A stretch of DNA of 64,000 bases from positions 124,001-188,000 of the forward strand of contig NZ_QBKN01000004.1 in assembly GCF_003054175.1 (NCBI RefSeq). The letters are read 5' to 3'. Origin of the DNA: Allosediminivita pacifica (GTDB taxonomy: Bacteria; Pseudomonadota; Alphaproteobacteria; Rhodobacterales; Rhodobacteraceae). Below, in pieces: positions 8,928 through 18,115 of the stretch. The first letter of the stretch is position 1, and the number at the start of each line of letters is the position of its first letter. Position numbers and translations under genes: made by a program. The notes under the pieces were generated by a model. That model was not told the origin of the DNA and did not search any database. It saw only the letters and a list, made by a program, of their open reading frames with translations.

Positions 8928-9872
8928 TCAGAGCTGCGTAAGGCTCGTCACGGCAAAGAGTCGCTCGACATCCTCGCGGCGACAGAGCTGGGTTCCACCC
9001 GTCATCACGGCGGAACTGGCCGCCGCAGCGCCCAGCCTCAGCGCCTCGGGGTAGCTGTCGCCGCGCGACAGCCCCAAGACGAAACCGCCCACGAAACTGT
9101 CGCCGGCGCCGATCGCGCTGACCACGGTGTCATTGGTCGCGCTGACCTTCCAGCGGCCGTCCGGCCCCACCATCACTGACCCCTCGGCACCACGGGCAAC
9201 GATCACGCGCCGGGCGGCACCACGCGCCACGAGAGAAGCCGCGAAGTCTGCGCTGTCCTCTGCCTCGGGCAAGGGACTTCCCGCAAGCTCCTCGGCCTCG
9301 TGCGAATCCATCCGAAGCACGTCCGGCGTGGCGCTTCCACCTTTCGCAAGCGCCGCGAGCGGACGGCCCGAGGTATCCGCGATGACATGTCGGTCGGGAC
9401 CGAGCGCCGTGGTGGCGCGCGCCATGAAGTCGTCGGGCGCGCCGGGCGGCAGGCTTCCCGAGAGCACCACGAGGTCACCCGGCGCGGCTTCCGTCGCGAG
9501 CCCCGAGAGCATCGCGTCGAGCTGATCCTGCGTCCATTCCGGCCCCGGCAGGACGAACCGGTACTGACTGCCGTCCCGATCGTCGGTCACCGCAAAGCTG
9601 AGACGGGTTTCCCCCGGCGCCGCGACTTCGACCACCTCGACCCCTTCCTTGGCAAGAAGCCCTGCAAGCGCCTGCCCGTTGGGCCCGCCGAGCGCCACCA
9701 TCGCGCGGGCGCTGCCCCCCATGATGGCCACCGCTCGCGCCACGTTGACCCCGCCGCCGCCGGGTTCGGCACTCGCGGGCGCGCAACGCAGCTTCGGGCC
9801 GGGTTCGACCTTCGGGGCCGAGGTCGCCAGGTCGAGCGCCGGGTTGAGAGTGACCGTGAGAATGTCGGGCAT
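8928..9872 (-). CDS. PfkB-family sugar kinase (1-phosphofructokinase-like)
   Basis: A 314-residue ribokinase-fold kinase. PGGGGVNVARAVAIMGG near residue 37 and the catalytic anion-hole motif SAIGAGDSFVGGF near residue 248 (Asp as base) are the PfkB signatures. MPDILTVTLNPALDLAT matches the FruK/LacC/PfkB subgroup that phosphorylates fructose phosphates. No PTS or sugar genes are nearby, so fructose-6-phosphate or another sugar phosphate is possible. It lies 73 bases downstream of thpR on the same strand and may share a transcript. It diverges from gltX. Confidence 0.85.
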   Translation of the reverse strand: MPDILTVTLNPALDLATSAPKVEPGPKLRCAPASAEPGGGGVNVARAVAIMGGSARAMVALGGPNGQALAGLLAKEGVEVVEVAAPGETRLSFAVTDDRDGSQYRFVLPGPEWTQDQLDAMLSGLATEAAPGDLVVLSGSLPPGAPDDFMARATTALGPDRHVIADTSGRPLAALAKGGSATPDVLRMDSHEAEELAGSPLPEAEDSADFAASLVARGAARRVIVARGAEGSVMVGPDGRWKVSATNDTVVSAIGAGDSFVGGFVLGLSRGDSYPEALRLGAAAASSAVMTGGTQLCRREDVERLFAVTSLTQL

Positions 9873-9996
9873 GAGCTGATCCTTTCGCTGCGGCTCAGAA
9901 TGTCAGCGCAAACGGCCTGTGCAAGCGCCGAAGTCCCGGCGATATGGACAAATCCGCGCGGCTGTGAAAACACGCCACCCTGACAGGAGACCCGCC

Positions 9997-11322
9997 ATGA
10001 CCGTCACCCGATTTGCGCCTTCGCCCACCGGCTACATCCACGTGGGCAACCTGCGCACCGCGCTCTTCAACTTCCTCATCGCCCGCAAGGCCGGGGGCGA
10101 GTTCATCCTGCGCATCGACGACACAGACCCCGAACGCAGCAAGGAAGAATACGTCGACGCGATCAAGGAAGACCTCGAGTGGTTGGGGCTCCACTGGGAC
10201 CGGGTCGAGCGGCAATCGCAGCGGTTGGACCGCTATGCCGAGGCCGCCGACAAGCTGCGCGAGATGGGGCGCTTCTACGAGGCGTGGGAGACGCCGACCG
10301 AGCTGGATCTCAAGCGCAAGAAGCAGCTCAACATGGGCAAGCCGCCGGTCTACGACCGTGCCGCGCTGAACCTGACGGATGACGAGAAGGAAAAGCTGCG
10401 GGCCGAGCGGGGCGACGGCGTCTGGCGCTTCAAGCTCGATCACGAGCGCATCGTCTGGGAAGACGGCATCCTTGGCGAGGTCTCGATCGACCCGGCAAGC
10501 GTCTCGGATCCGGTGCTGATCCGGGCCGACCGGCAGGTGCTCTACACGCTGGCCTCGGTTGTCGACGATACCGAGATGGGCGTGACCCACGTCGTGCGCG
10601 GCAACGACCACGTGACCAACACCGCCACGCAGATCCAGATGATCCGCGCGCTGGGTGGCGAGCCGCCCGCGTTTGCGCACCATTCTCTGCTGACCGGCCC
10701 CACGGGCGAGTCGCTGTCGAAGCGTCTTGGCGTGCTGTCGCTTCGCGACCTGCGGGCCCGCGGCGTCGAGCCCGAAGCGCTGCTGAGCCTGATGGCGCGG
10801 CTGGGGTCCTCGCAGCCGGTCGAGCTGCGCATGACCATCGACGAGATCGCCGAGGGGTTCGACACCAGCCAGTTCGGCTCGGCGCCGACGAAATTCGACG
10901 AACGCGACCTCTTCCCGCTGTCCGCGCGCAAGCTGCATGCCATGCCCTACGAGGCGATGACCGAGGAAATCACGGCCCTCGGCGTGCCCGAGGACAAGGG
11001 GCCGCTGTTCTGGAAGGTCACGCACGAGAACATCGAGACCCGCAAGGACCTGACCGGCTGGTGGCAGCTCTTCTCCGAAGGTGCCGACCCGCTGGTGGCG
11101 GACGAGGACCGGGAGTTCGTGGCCGAGGCCTTTGCCCTGCTTCCGGAACCGCCCTATGACGAGAGCACCTGGTCGACCTGGACCGCCGAGGTGAAGGAAA
11201 AGACGGGCCGCAAGGGCAAGGGGTTGTTCATGCCGCTGCGCAAGGCCATCACCGGCCGCGAGCGCGGTCCGGAAATGGCCGAGGTCATGCCTCTCCTGCA
11301 GAAGAAACCGTCGCTGGACTGA
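9997..11322 (+). CDS. gltX: Glutamyl-tRNA synthetase
   Basis: Charges tRNA-Glu, and in bacteria lacking GlnRS a second copy misacylates tRNA-Gln for GatCAB. The 441 residues carry the class I HIGH-type motif in APSPTGYIHVGNLRTAL (residues 7-23) and the KMSKS-type LSKRLGVLSL near residue 240. The length fits the shorter of the two GluRS paralogues usual in alphaproteobacteria, so this may be the second copy. The start ATG 9997 follows the SD CAGGAGA. An in-frame upstream extension (to 9919) lacks conserved residues. Confidence 0.95.
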   Translation: MTVTRFAPSPTGYIHVGNLRTALFNFLIARKAGGEFILRIDDTDPERSKEEYVDAIKEDLEWLGLHWDRVERQSQRLDRYAEAADKLREMGRFYEAWETPTELDLKRKKQLNMGKPPVYDRAALNLTDDEKEKLRAERGDGVWRFKLDHERIVWEDGILGEVSIDPASVSDPVLIRADRQVLYTLASVVDDTEMGVTHVVRGNDHVTNTATQIQMIRALGGEPPAFAHHSLLTGPTGESLSKRLGVLSLRDLRARGVEPEALLSLMARLGSSQPVELRMTIDEIAEGFDTSQFGSAPTKFDERDLFPLSARKLHAMPYEAMTEEITALGVPEDKGPLFWKVTHENIETRKDLTGWWQLFSEGADPLVADEDREFVAEAFALLPEPPYDESTWSTWTAEVKEKTGRKGKGLFMPLRKAITGRERGPEMAEVMPLLQKKPSLD

Positions 11323-11325
11323 TCC

Positions 11326-11889
11326 TCACCTGAGGATTCGGCACCCCTTGCGGCCAAGCCATTCGTCCACGACGGCGGTTTCCTCGTCGCCAAGCGTCTG
11401 CGCCCGCGGATAGCGGGGGTCGGCGCGGTCGTCGAGGATCGGCACATCCCAGCCGTCGGTGGTCTCGAAGAAGTGCGTGGCGCCGGTGGGACCGAACTCG
11501 GCCAGGTAGCCCTGCACAACGACATCGAGATAGCTCAGCAGAACCGGGTGGTTGTCGTCCGGTTCGCGCAGGCGATCAGGGGCGATGGCATAGATCGCCA
11601 CCTCTTCCGGAGCCGCATCCTCGGCCTTGACCTGATGGGCCGCCGGGCGGCGTTCGTAGGCAAATTCCCGTTCGTCCAGCACCACCCAGCCGCCCTCGGG
11701 CACAGGTGCGATCAACCCGTCGATGCTGCCATCCGGATCTGCCACCGCAGTCAGGAAGGCGATGTCGCGGTCGGGCGTGACACGCCAGGCGCGGCGCCAT
11801 CCGTTGGCTGTCGCCCGGTGAACGGGCGTGAACCCGTGGGTCAACCGGTTCACGAGGGAACCGTAGCCGAAAAAATATGACGCCTGCAT
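11326..11889 (-). CDS. Gamma-glutamylcyclotransferase-fold protein
   Basis: A 187-residue protein with the substrate-loop signature FGYGSLVNR at its N-terminus, typical of the gamma-glutamylcyclotransferase/ChaC-like fold that cleaves gamma-glutamyl peptides (including glutathione) to 5-oxoproline. The family's catalytic Glu probably lies in the LDEREFAYERR stretch, although this has not been aligned. The start is ATG 11889 (MQASYFFGYG), although ATG 11904 is also in frame. Its promoter region is shared with the divergent nsrR gene and contains an FNR box. Confidence 0.75.
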   Translation of the reverse strand: MQASYFFGYGSLVNRLTHGFTPVHRATANGWRRAWRVTPDRDIAFLTAVADPDGSIDGLIAPVPEGGWVVLDEREFAYERRPAAHQVKAEDAAPEEVAIYAIAPDRLREPDDNHPVLLSYLDVVVQGYLAEFGPTGATHFFETTDGWDVPILDDRADPRYPRAQTLGDEETAVVDEWLGRKGCRILR

Positions 11890-11908
11890 GTGCCTTTCCT
11901 TCAAATGA

Positions 11909-11922
11909 TTGATTCAGGTCAA
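11909..11922. promoter_or_regulatory. FNR/FnrL box in the nsrR promoter region
   Basis: TTGATTCAGGTCAA matches the TTGAY-N4-RTCAA consensus of FNR-type regulators in both half-sites. It lies 58 bases upstream of the nsrR start and 20 bases upstream of the divergent cyclotransferase start. Position suggests activation of nsrR and occlusion of the divergent gene when oxygen is low; this is inferred from spacing only. Confidence 0.65.
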
Positions 11923-11979
11923 ACCTTCTGGATGCTTTTGCCCGTATCACGGCGGCGTTACCCGAGGGAGGGACGGTCG

Positions 11980-12468
11980 ATGCGTGTCACCAAAAGAACC
12001 AATATCGCCATGCGCGTGCTCATGTTCTGCGCCGCGAACAACGACCGTCTTGTCACCAAGGCCGAGATTGCACGGGTCTGCAACGCCAGCGAGAACCACC
12101 TCGCGCAGATCATCAACCACCTGGCGCAGCTTGGGTACCTTCATACCCAGCGCGGGCGCAACGGGGGAATGATGCTCGGACGCCCGGCCTCGGACATCGT
12201 CATCGGCGACATCTTTCGCGCGCTCGAAGCCCCGGTCCCGCTGGCCGAGTGCTTCGCCGACGTGGACAACACCTGCCCCCTCACCGAATGCTGCAAGCTG
12301 CGCTCGGCCCTCAGCCAGGCGGCAGAGGCTTTCTATGCCACGCTCGATCCGATCACGCTGGACGAGCTTGTCTGCAATAACACCGAACTGCTCAACATTC
12401 TGGCACCTCTCGCAGCCTGCCGGGGCGCGGACCGCCCCGAGCTTGAAAGCGTCGGGAAGAGCCGCTAA
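11980..12468 (+). CDS. nsrR: Rrf2-family regulator, NsrR-like
   Basis: A 162-residue dimeric winged-helix regulator. The N-terminal helix-turn-helix (TKAEIARVCNASENHLAQIINHLAQ, residues 26-50) is typical of Rrf2. Cysteines C91, C99, C104 and C105 form the cluster that binds [Fe-S] in NsrR, which loses DNA binding when nitrosylated by NO. The wing sequence TQRGRNGGMMLGRP also favours NsrR over IscR. An FNR box lies upstream, joining oxygen and NO sensing. The SD is weak (GAGGGACGG before ATG 11980). Downstream is the glycine riboswitch. NsrR is the best call; another Rrf2 NO or iron sensor is possible. Confidence 0.82.
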   Translation: MRVTKRTNIAMRVLMFCAANNDRLVTKAEIARVCNASENHLAQIINHLAQLGYLHTQRGRNGGMMLGRPASDIVIGDIFRALEAPVPLAECFADVDNTCPLTECCKLRSALSQAAEAFYATLDPITLDELVCNNTELLNILAPLAACRGADRPELESVGKSR

Positions 12469-12471
12469 CGG
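12443..12471 (+). promoter_or_regulatory. Candidate sigma-70 promoter of the gcv operon
   Basis: TTGAAA, a 17-base spacer, then TAACGG, placed so that the -10 element contains the nsrR stop codon. The predicted start near 12478 lies just before the glycine riboswitch. The -35 match is good and the -10 is weak; experimental support is absent. Confidence 0.4.
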
Positions 12472-12483
12472 TTTGCCTGTCCA

Positions 12484-12640
12484 CGACGGGAGAACCGGCA
12501 GAGCCGGTGCCGAAGGAGCAACCGCCCCGGAAACTCTCAGGCCAAAGGGACCGCCGCGGACACGAAAACTCTGGAGAGACCCCGGCTCAACCGGGGCGCC
12601 GAAGGGATAGCGATCTCAGGCCAAAGGACAGAGGGGGCAT
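12484..12640 (+). ncRNA. Tandem glycine riboswitch
   Basis: Two consecutive glycine aptamers with the conserved strings. The first has CGGGAGAACC, GCCGAAGGAGCAA and ACTCTCAGGCCAAAGGGACC; the second has ACTCTGGAGAGACC, GCCGAAGGGATAGC and CTCAGGCCAAAGGACAGAGG. The order and the P1/P3a landmarks are those of the Rfam glycine riboswitch. It lies 16 bases after nsrR and about 80 bases before gcvT, so it reads cellular glycine and, as known for this class, turns on glycine cleavage when glycine is abundant. No strong terminator is seen before gcvT, so control may be translational or through a less obvious structure. Confidence 0.95.
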
Positions 12641-12718
12641 TCGTTGCGCGGCATCTGCCGCGCGGGATGCCCGGTTGCCGACATCTTGGCCGGGCCCGAC
12701 ACGTAACCGGGAGGCCAG

Positions 12719-13840
12719 ATGGGCGAAGAGCTGAAAGAGACGATACTTCACGGACTTCATGAGGCGCACGGCGCCCGCATGGTGCCCTTCGCCGGCTACG
12801 ACATGCCGGTGCAATTCAAGCCCGGCGTCATGAAAGAGCACCAGCACACGCGCACGGCCGCGGGTCTGTTCGACGTCAGCCACATGGGTCAGGTCATCCT
12901 GAGAGGGGACGGCGCCGCCGAGGCTCTGGAAAGCCTCGTGCCGGTGGATGTCGTCGGCCTGAAAACCGGACGGCAGCGCTATGCGCTGTTCACCAACGAT
13001 GAGGGCGGGATCGAGGACGACCTGATGATCGCCAACAAGGGCGATCACCTGTTTCTGGTCGTGAACGCAGCCCGCAAGGACGCCGATCTCGCCCTCATGC
13101 GCGCCGCTCTGGAGCCGCGTGGGATCGAGGTGACGCTGATCGAGGATCGCGCGCTGATCGCCCTGCAGGGCCCGCAGGCCGAAGAGGTGCTTGCCGGGAT
13201 CGCGCCCGCTGTGCGCGACATGCGCTTCATGGACGTGGCGACGCTGACGCTCGCTGGTGCAGAATGCTGGATCTCTCGTTCGGGCTATACCGGGGAGGAT
13301 GGCTTCGAGATCTCGGTGCCTAATGCCGCCGCCGTGACCCTTGCGGAAAAGCTACTCGAGGACGAGCGCGTCATGCCGATCGGCTTGGGCGCGCGCGATT
13401 CGCTGCGCCTCGAAGCCGGACTTTGCCTCTATGGCCACGACATCGACGCGACCACCACACCCACGGCTGCCCGGCTCGGCTGGGCGATCTCGAAAGCGCG
13501 GCGCGCCGATGGCGACCGCGAAGGCGGTTTTCCGGGTGCCGACAAGATCCTGCCCGAAATGGCCGAAGGCGCCGGGCGCGCACGCGTGGGCCTGCAGCCC
13601 GGCGGACGCGCCCCGATGCGCGAGGGCACGCAGCTCTTCGACAGCGAAGACGGCGGATCACCCGTCGGCGAGGTGACATCGGGCGGCTTCGGCCCCACGG
13701 TAGGCGCGCCCGTCGCCATGGGATACGTCCCGGCGGCTCTGTCGGAGACGGGCACGGAACTTTGGGGCGAGGTACGCGGCAAGCGGCTTCCGGTGACGGC
13801 TGCCGCCCTGCCCTTCGTACCCGCCCGCTTCAAGAGATGA
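12719..13840 (+). CDS. gcvT: Glycine cleavage T protein (aminomethyltransferase)
   Basis: Transfers the methylene group from the aminomethyl-lipoyl H protein to tetrahydrofolate, releasing ammonia and 5,10-methylene-THF. The 373 residues have the family's N-terminal HGARMVPFAGYDMPVQF, the LFDVSHMGQ motif near residue 57 and the folate-binding SGYTGEDGFEISV near residue 185. It is first in gcvT-gcvH-gcvP, directly under the glycine riboswitch. The start ATG 12719 follows GGGAGGCC. Confidence 0.97.
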   Translation: MGEELKETILHGLHEAHGARMVPFAGYDMPVQFKPGVMKEHQHTRTAAGLFDVSHMGQVILRGDGAAEALESLVPVDVVGLKTGRQRYALFTNDEGGIEDDLMIANKGDHLFLVVNAARKDADLALMRAALEPRGIEVTLIEDRALIALQGPQAEEVLAGIAPAVRDMRFMDVATLTLAGAECWISRSGYTGEDGFEISVPNAAAVTLAEKLLEDERVMPIGLGARDSLRLEAGLCLYGHDIDATTTPTAARLGWAISKARRADGDREGGFPGADKILPEMAEGAGRARVGLQPGGRAPMREGTQLFDSEDGGSPVGEVTSGGFGPTVGAPVAMGYVPAALSETGTELWGEVRGKRLPVTAAALPFVPARFKR

Positions 13841-13857
13841 GAACAGGAGAGGAAATC

Positions 13858-14220
13858 ATGCGCTACACCGAAGAACACGAATGGCTGCGCGTCGAGGAGG
13901 ATCTGGTCGTGGTGGGCATCACGACCCACGCGGCCGAGCAGCTGGGCGACGTCGTCTTCGTCGAACTTCCCGACGAGGGGCGCGCCGTGACCAAGGATGA
14001 CGAGGTTGTCGTCATCGAGTCGGTCAAGGCCGCCTCCGACATCCTTGCCCCGCTCGACGGCGAAATCGTCGAGGTGAACGAGGCGATCGTGGATGAGCCC
14101 GCCAAGGTCAACGAAGACCCCGAGGGCGATGCCTGGTTCTTCAAGATGAAGGTCGAGGATCTCTCGGCACTGGACGATCTGATGGATGCCGCCGCCTACA
14201 AGGACTTCATCGGCGACTGA
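13858..14220 (+). CDS. gcvH: Glycine cleavage H protein
   Basis: A 120-residue lipoyl carrier that shuttles the aminomethyl group between P, T and L proteins. The lipoylated lysine is K57 in IESVKAASD. The length and the start MRYTEEHEWLR are canonical. It follows gcvT by 17 bases with the SD CAGGAGAGG. The L protein gene is not in the window. Confidence 0.97.
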   Translation: MRYTEEHEWLRVEEDLVVVGITTHAAEQLGDVVFVELPDEGRAVTKDDEVVVIESVKAASDILAPLDGEIVEVNEAIVDEPAKVNEDPEGDAWFFKMKVEDLSALDDLMDAAAYKDFIGD

Positions 14221-14241
14221 GCCGCGCATGACCGGCGGGGA

Positions 14242-14301
14242 AGGGGGCTCTGCCCCCGGGCGCTTCGCGCCCGCCCCCGAGGTATTTCCGGCAAGAAGAA
14301 G
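14242..14301 (+). repeat. Dispersed Rhodobacteraceae-type hairpin repeat, copy 2
   Basis: Plus-strand copy of the element at 6408-6466: AGGGGGCTCTGCCCCC, a GGGCGC-TTC-GCGCCC hairpin, then CCCCCGAGGTATTTCCGGC and AAGAAGAAG. The flanks are nearly identical to copy 1, whereas the hairpin stem differs by paired changes. It sits between gcvH and gcvP inside the operon, so it is probably transcribed. Confidence 0.75.
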
Positions 14302-14337
14302 CGCGCCCAGCGGCGCGGCCAACCCGAGGAGAGTTTG

Positions 14338-17181
14338 ATGTCCTTCGAACCCACCGACTACCTGCCCTACGACTTTGCCAACCGCCGCCACATCGGCCCC
14401 TCCCCGGCCGAAATGGCCGAAATGTTCACGGCGCTCGGTGTCCGGGATCTCGATCAGCTGATCGACGAGACGGTGCCCAAGGGCATTCGTCAGGAGGAGC
14501 CGCTCGATTTCGGCAAGCCGCTGTCGGAGCGCGAGATGCTACACCAGGTGCGCGAGATCGCAGGCCGGAACAGGGTTGTGACCTCGCTCATCGGGCAGGG
14601 CTATCACAACACGGTCACACCCCCGGCGATCCTGCGCAACATCTTCGAGAACCCCGCCTGGTACACGGCCTATACGCCCTATCAGCCGGAGATCAGCCAG
14701 GGCCGGCTCGAGGCACTGCTGAACTACCAAACCATGGTGAGCGACCTGACGGGCCTTCCCGTGGCCAACGCCTCGCTCCTGGACGAAGCCACCGCCTGCG
14801 CCGAGGCCATGACCATGGCCAAGCGGGTCGCCAAGTCTAAGGCAACCGCGTTCTTTGTCGATGCCAACTGCCATCCGCAGAACATCGCGGTGATCCGCAC
14901 CCGGGCCGAACCGCTGGGCATCGAGGTCATCGTGGGCGAGCCGGAAGAGCTGGATGCGAGTGCCGTCTTCGGTGCGATCTTCCAGTATCCCGGGACCCTT
15001 GGCCGGGTGCGGGACTACAGCGACGAGATGGCCAAGCTGCACGCGGAAAAGGCCGTGGGCATCATGAGTGCCGACATCATGGCGCTCTGCCTGCTGAAGG
15101 AGCCGGGTGCGATGGGTGCGGATATCGCCGTCGGCTCCACCCAGCGGTTCGGCGTGCCGCTCGGCTACGGCGGCCCGCACGCCGCCTACATGGCCTGCAA
15201 GGACGAGATGAAGCGCGCCATGCCCGGTCGGATCGTCGGTGTTTCGGTGGATGCCCACGGCAACCGCGCCTACCGGCTGGCCCTGCAGACCCGCGAACAG
15301 CACATCCGCCGCGAGAAGGCGACTTCCAACGTCTGCACGGCACAGGCGCTGCTGGCCGTCATGGCGGGCTTCTACGCCGTGTTCCACGGGCCCGAGGGGC
15401 TCAAGGCCATCGCGCAGCGCATCCACCGCAAGACGGTGCGCCTTGTCCGCGGGCTGGAAGACGCGGGCTTCGCGGTCGAGCCAGAGAGCTTCTTCGACAC
15501 TGTCACCGTGGACGTCGGGCTGCTTCAGCGCGGGGTCCTTCAGGCCGCAGTGCACGAAGGCGTCAATCTGCGCCGCGTGGGCAAGACGAAGATCGGCATC
15601 ACGCTTGACGAGACCACGCGCCCCGAGACCATCGAGGCGGTCTGGCGGGCCTTCGGCATCCAGGCCAAGGACGGCGATTTCGCGCCGGACTACCGCCTGC
15701 CCGAGGCGCTGCTGCGGACCTCGGACTATCTCACCCACGAGATCTTTCAGATGAACCGGGCCGAGACCGAGATGATGCGCTACATGCGCCGTCTCGCCGA
15801 CCGCGACCTTGCGCTCGACCGCGCGATGATCCCGCTGGGGTCGTGTACCATGAAGCTCAACTCGGCCGCCGAGATGATGCCGGTGAGCTGGCGCTCCTTC
15901 TCCGAGATGCACCCCTATGCCCCGGCGGACCAGGCTCGCGGCTACCAGGCGCTGATCGACGACTTGAACGCGCGGCTCTGCGAGATCACCGGCTACGCTG
16001 CGATCTCGATGCAGCCGAACTCTGGCGCGCAGGGGGAATATGCGGGCCTTCTGACCATCCGCCGCTGGCAGGTGGCGCGCGGTGAAGGGCAGCGCAACGT
16101 CTGCCTGATCCCGGTCAACGCCCATGGCACCAATCCCGCCAGCGCCCAGATGGTGGGCTGGAAGGTCGTCGCGGTGAAATGCGACGAGAACGGCAGCATT
16201 GATCTCGAAGATTTCCGCGCCAAGGCCGAAAAGCACGCGGCCGAGCTCGCCGCCTGCATGATCACCTATCCCTCGACCCACGGCGTCTTCGAGGAGACCG
16301 TGAGGGAGGTCTGCGACATCACCCACGAACATGGCGGCCAGGTCTATATCGACGGGGCCAACATGAACGCCATGGTCGGGCTGTCGCGCCCCGGCGATCT
16401 GGGTGGTGACGTGAGCCACCTGAACCTGCACAAGACATTCTGCATTCCGCATGGCGGCGGCGGGCCCGGCATGGGGCCGATCGGGGTGAAATCCCACCTC
16501 GAGCCGCATCTGCCGGGCAACCCGGTGGATGGCGGCGGCGCGGTCAGTGCGGCGCCTTTCGGCTCGCCCTCGCTGCTGCCGATTTCCTGGGCCTATGTCC
16601 GGATGATGGGCGGCGCGGGCCTGACGCAGGCCACGCGGGTGGCGATCCTCAACGCCAACTACATCGCCAAGCGACTCGAAGGCGCCTACACGGTCCTCTA
16701 TCGTGGCGGTGAAGGGCGCGTGGCGCACGAGTGCATCATCGACACCCGGCCTTTCGAGAAATCGGCCGGGATCACGGTCGAGGACATCGCCAAGCGACTG
16801 GTCGACTGCGGTTTCCATGCTCCGACGATGAGCTGGCCCGTGGCGGGAACGCTGATGGTCGAGCCCACCGAGAGCGAGACCAAGGCCGAGCTCGACCGCT
16901 TTTGCGACGCGATGCTGGCCATCCGCGAGGAGATCCGCGCCATCGAGGAGGGCCGCAGCGATGCCGAGGCGAACCCGCTCAAGATGGCGCCGCACACGAT
17001 GGAAGACCTCGTCCGCGACTGGGATCGTCCCTATTCGCGGGAACAGGGCTGCTTCCCGCCGGGCGCCTTCCGCGTGGACAAGTACTGGCCGCCGGTCAAC
17101 CGCGTGGACAATGCCTATGGCGACCGCAACCTGATCTGCACCTGCCCGCCCATGTCGGATTACGCCGAAGCGGCCGAATAA
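14338..17181 (+). CDS. gcvP: Glycine dehydrogenase (decarboxylating), P protein
   Basis: PLP-dependent decarboxylation of glycine with transfer of the aminomethyl group to lipoyl-GcvH. The 947-residue full-length (fused alpha-beta) form is used, in contrast to the two-subunit GcvPA/GcvPB. The PLP lysine is about K699 in [17 protein letters not shown]. The glycine-rich loop and the SYP-type [14 protein letters not shown] segment follow. The ATG at 14338 follows AGGAGAG; a TTG one codon earlier is also in frame. It is separated from gcvH by the hairpin repeat. Confidence 0.97.
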   Translation: MSFEPTDYLPYDFANRRHIGPSPAEMAEMFTALGVRDLDQLIDETVPKGIRQEEPLDFGKPLSEREMLHQVREIAGRNRVVTSLIGQGYHNTVTPPAILRNIFENPAWYTAYTPYQPEISQGRLEALLNYQTMVSDLTGLPVANASLLDEATACAEAMTMAKRVAKSKATAFFVDANCHPQNIAVIRTRAEPLGIEVIVGEPEELDASAVFGAIFQYPGTLGRVRDYSDEMAKLHAEKAVGIMSADIMALCLLKEPGAMGADIAVGSTQRFGVPLGYGGPHAAYMACKDEMKRAMPGRIVGVSVDAHGNRAYRLALQTREQHIRREKATSNVCTAQALLAVMAGFYAVFHGPEGLKAIAQRIHRKTVRLVRGLEDAGFAVEPESFFDTVTVDVGLLQRGVLQAAVHEGVNLRRVGKTKIGITLDETTRPETIEAVWRAFGIQAKDGDFAPDYRLPEALLRTSDYLTHEIFQMNRAETEMMRYMRRLADRDLALDRAMIPLGSCTMKLNSAAEMMPVSWRSFSEMHPYAPADQARGYQALIDDLNARLCEITGYAAISMQPNSGAQGEYAGLLTIRRWQVARGEGQRNVCLIPVNAHGTNPASAQMVGWKVVAVKCDENGSIDLEDFRAKAEKHAAELAACMITYPSTHGVFEETVREVCDITHEHGGQVYIDGANMNAMVGLSRPGDLGGDVSHLNLHKTFCIPHGGGGPGMGPIGVKSHLEPHLPGNPVDGGGAVSAAPFGSPSLLPISWAYVRMMGGAGLTQATRVAILNANYIAKRLEGAYTVLYRGGEGRVAHECIIDTRPFEKSAGITVEDIAKRLVDCGFHAPTMSWPVAGTLMVEPTESETKAELDRFCDAMLAIREEIRAIEEGRSDAEANPLKMAPHTMEDLVRDWDRPYSREQGCFPPGAFRVDKYWPPVNRVDNAYGDRNLICTCPPMSDYAEAAE

Positions 17182-17185
17182 CGGC

Positions 17186-18043
17186 TCAGATCAGGAAATC
17201 GAAGACGTCCCTGACGCGGCCCCAAGTGGCCGCGTCACTTGCCATAAGCAGGTAGCCATCCTGCTGCTGGGCCTTGTAGGGGCTCCCGTCGAGCATGGCC
17301 ACGTGGCCACCGGCTTCGAGCGCGATGGCAGCCCCCGGCGCGTGATCCCAGGGTGTCAGGCGAGCGCTGAGGACGAAGTCGACATTGCCCTGCGCGAACA
17401 TCCGCGATTCGTGGCAGGAGCAGCGCAGCGACCATGCCCGGCCGAAGCGCGGCAGCACCGCCGCCACGGCGGGCTGGAGATCCTTTTCGAAATTGAAGAG
17501 CGGCACGTAGCCCAGAAGCTGATCGACCGGCCCGCCGGGCGAGGCGCGCAGCGGCCGCGGTGCATGACGGGGGCGCACCATCTCGGCGGCAAGATCAGCG
17601 CCGCCCCAGGTCACGTCGTCCATGACCGGATCATAGAGCAGACCGAAGGCCGGCTGGCCGAAACGCACCATGCCGACCATGACCCCGAAGGTCGTCAGCC
17701 CGCGTGCGAAATTCCAGGTCCCATCCACGGGGTCGATGACAAAGGCCGTCTCGGCCTCGGCGATCCGGCCGATCAGGTCTGGGGCCGTCGAGGCGGCTTC
17801 CTCGCCCACGATCAGGGCGCCGGGGAACATCCGCGACAGGCCGCGCGCGATCATGGCCTCGGCCGCGGTATCCGCCTCGGTCACAAGGTCCTGCGGCCCG
17901 GTCTTCTGCGCGATGTCCGCCTCGGACAAGCTTCTGAAGCGCGGCAGGATTTCGGCGCGGGCAGCCCGGCGCACGAGGTTGAGAATCGCCGTGCGCTGAG
18001 CCGAGCTCAGGGCGGTGACAGGCATCGGAAGGCTATCGGTCAT
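17186..18043 (-). CDS. Inositol monophosphatase-family phosphatase
   Basis: A 285-residue Mg2+-dependent phosphatase of the IMPase/FBPase superfamily. The metal-binding motifs are visible: VGEEAAS (about residue 82), DPVDGTWNFARG (about residue 106) and WDHAPGAAIALEAGG near residue 232. The protein is more divergent than SuhB, and the substrate may be inositol phosphate, histidinol phosphate or 3'-phosphoadenosine 5'-phosphate; sequence alone does not decide. The start MTDSLPMPVTAL at 18043 was preferred to 18100. It is convergent with gcvP, with four bases between them. Confidence 0.82.
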   Translation of the reverse strand: MTDSLPMPVTALSSAQRTAILNLVRRAARAEILPRFRSLSEADIAQKTGPQDLVTEADTAAEAMIARGLSRMFPGALIVGEEAASTAPDLIGRIAEAETAFVIDPVDGTWNFARGLTTFGVMVGMVRFGQPAFGLLYDPVMDDVTWGGADLAAEMVRPRHAPRPLRASPGGPVDQLLGYVPLFNFEKDLQPAVAAVLPRFGRAWSLRCSCHESRMFAQGNVDFVLSARLTPWDHAPGAAIALEAGGHVAMLDGSPYKAQQQDGYLLMASDAATWGRVRDVFDFLI

Positions 18044-18115
18044 CGCGGGGGCTCCGTTGGCAAGCGTCAGGGGTTGCCCGGTCCATGCCACCCGCGACAT
18101 GGGCGTTCAAGATGA

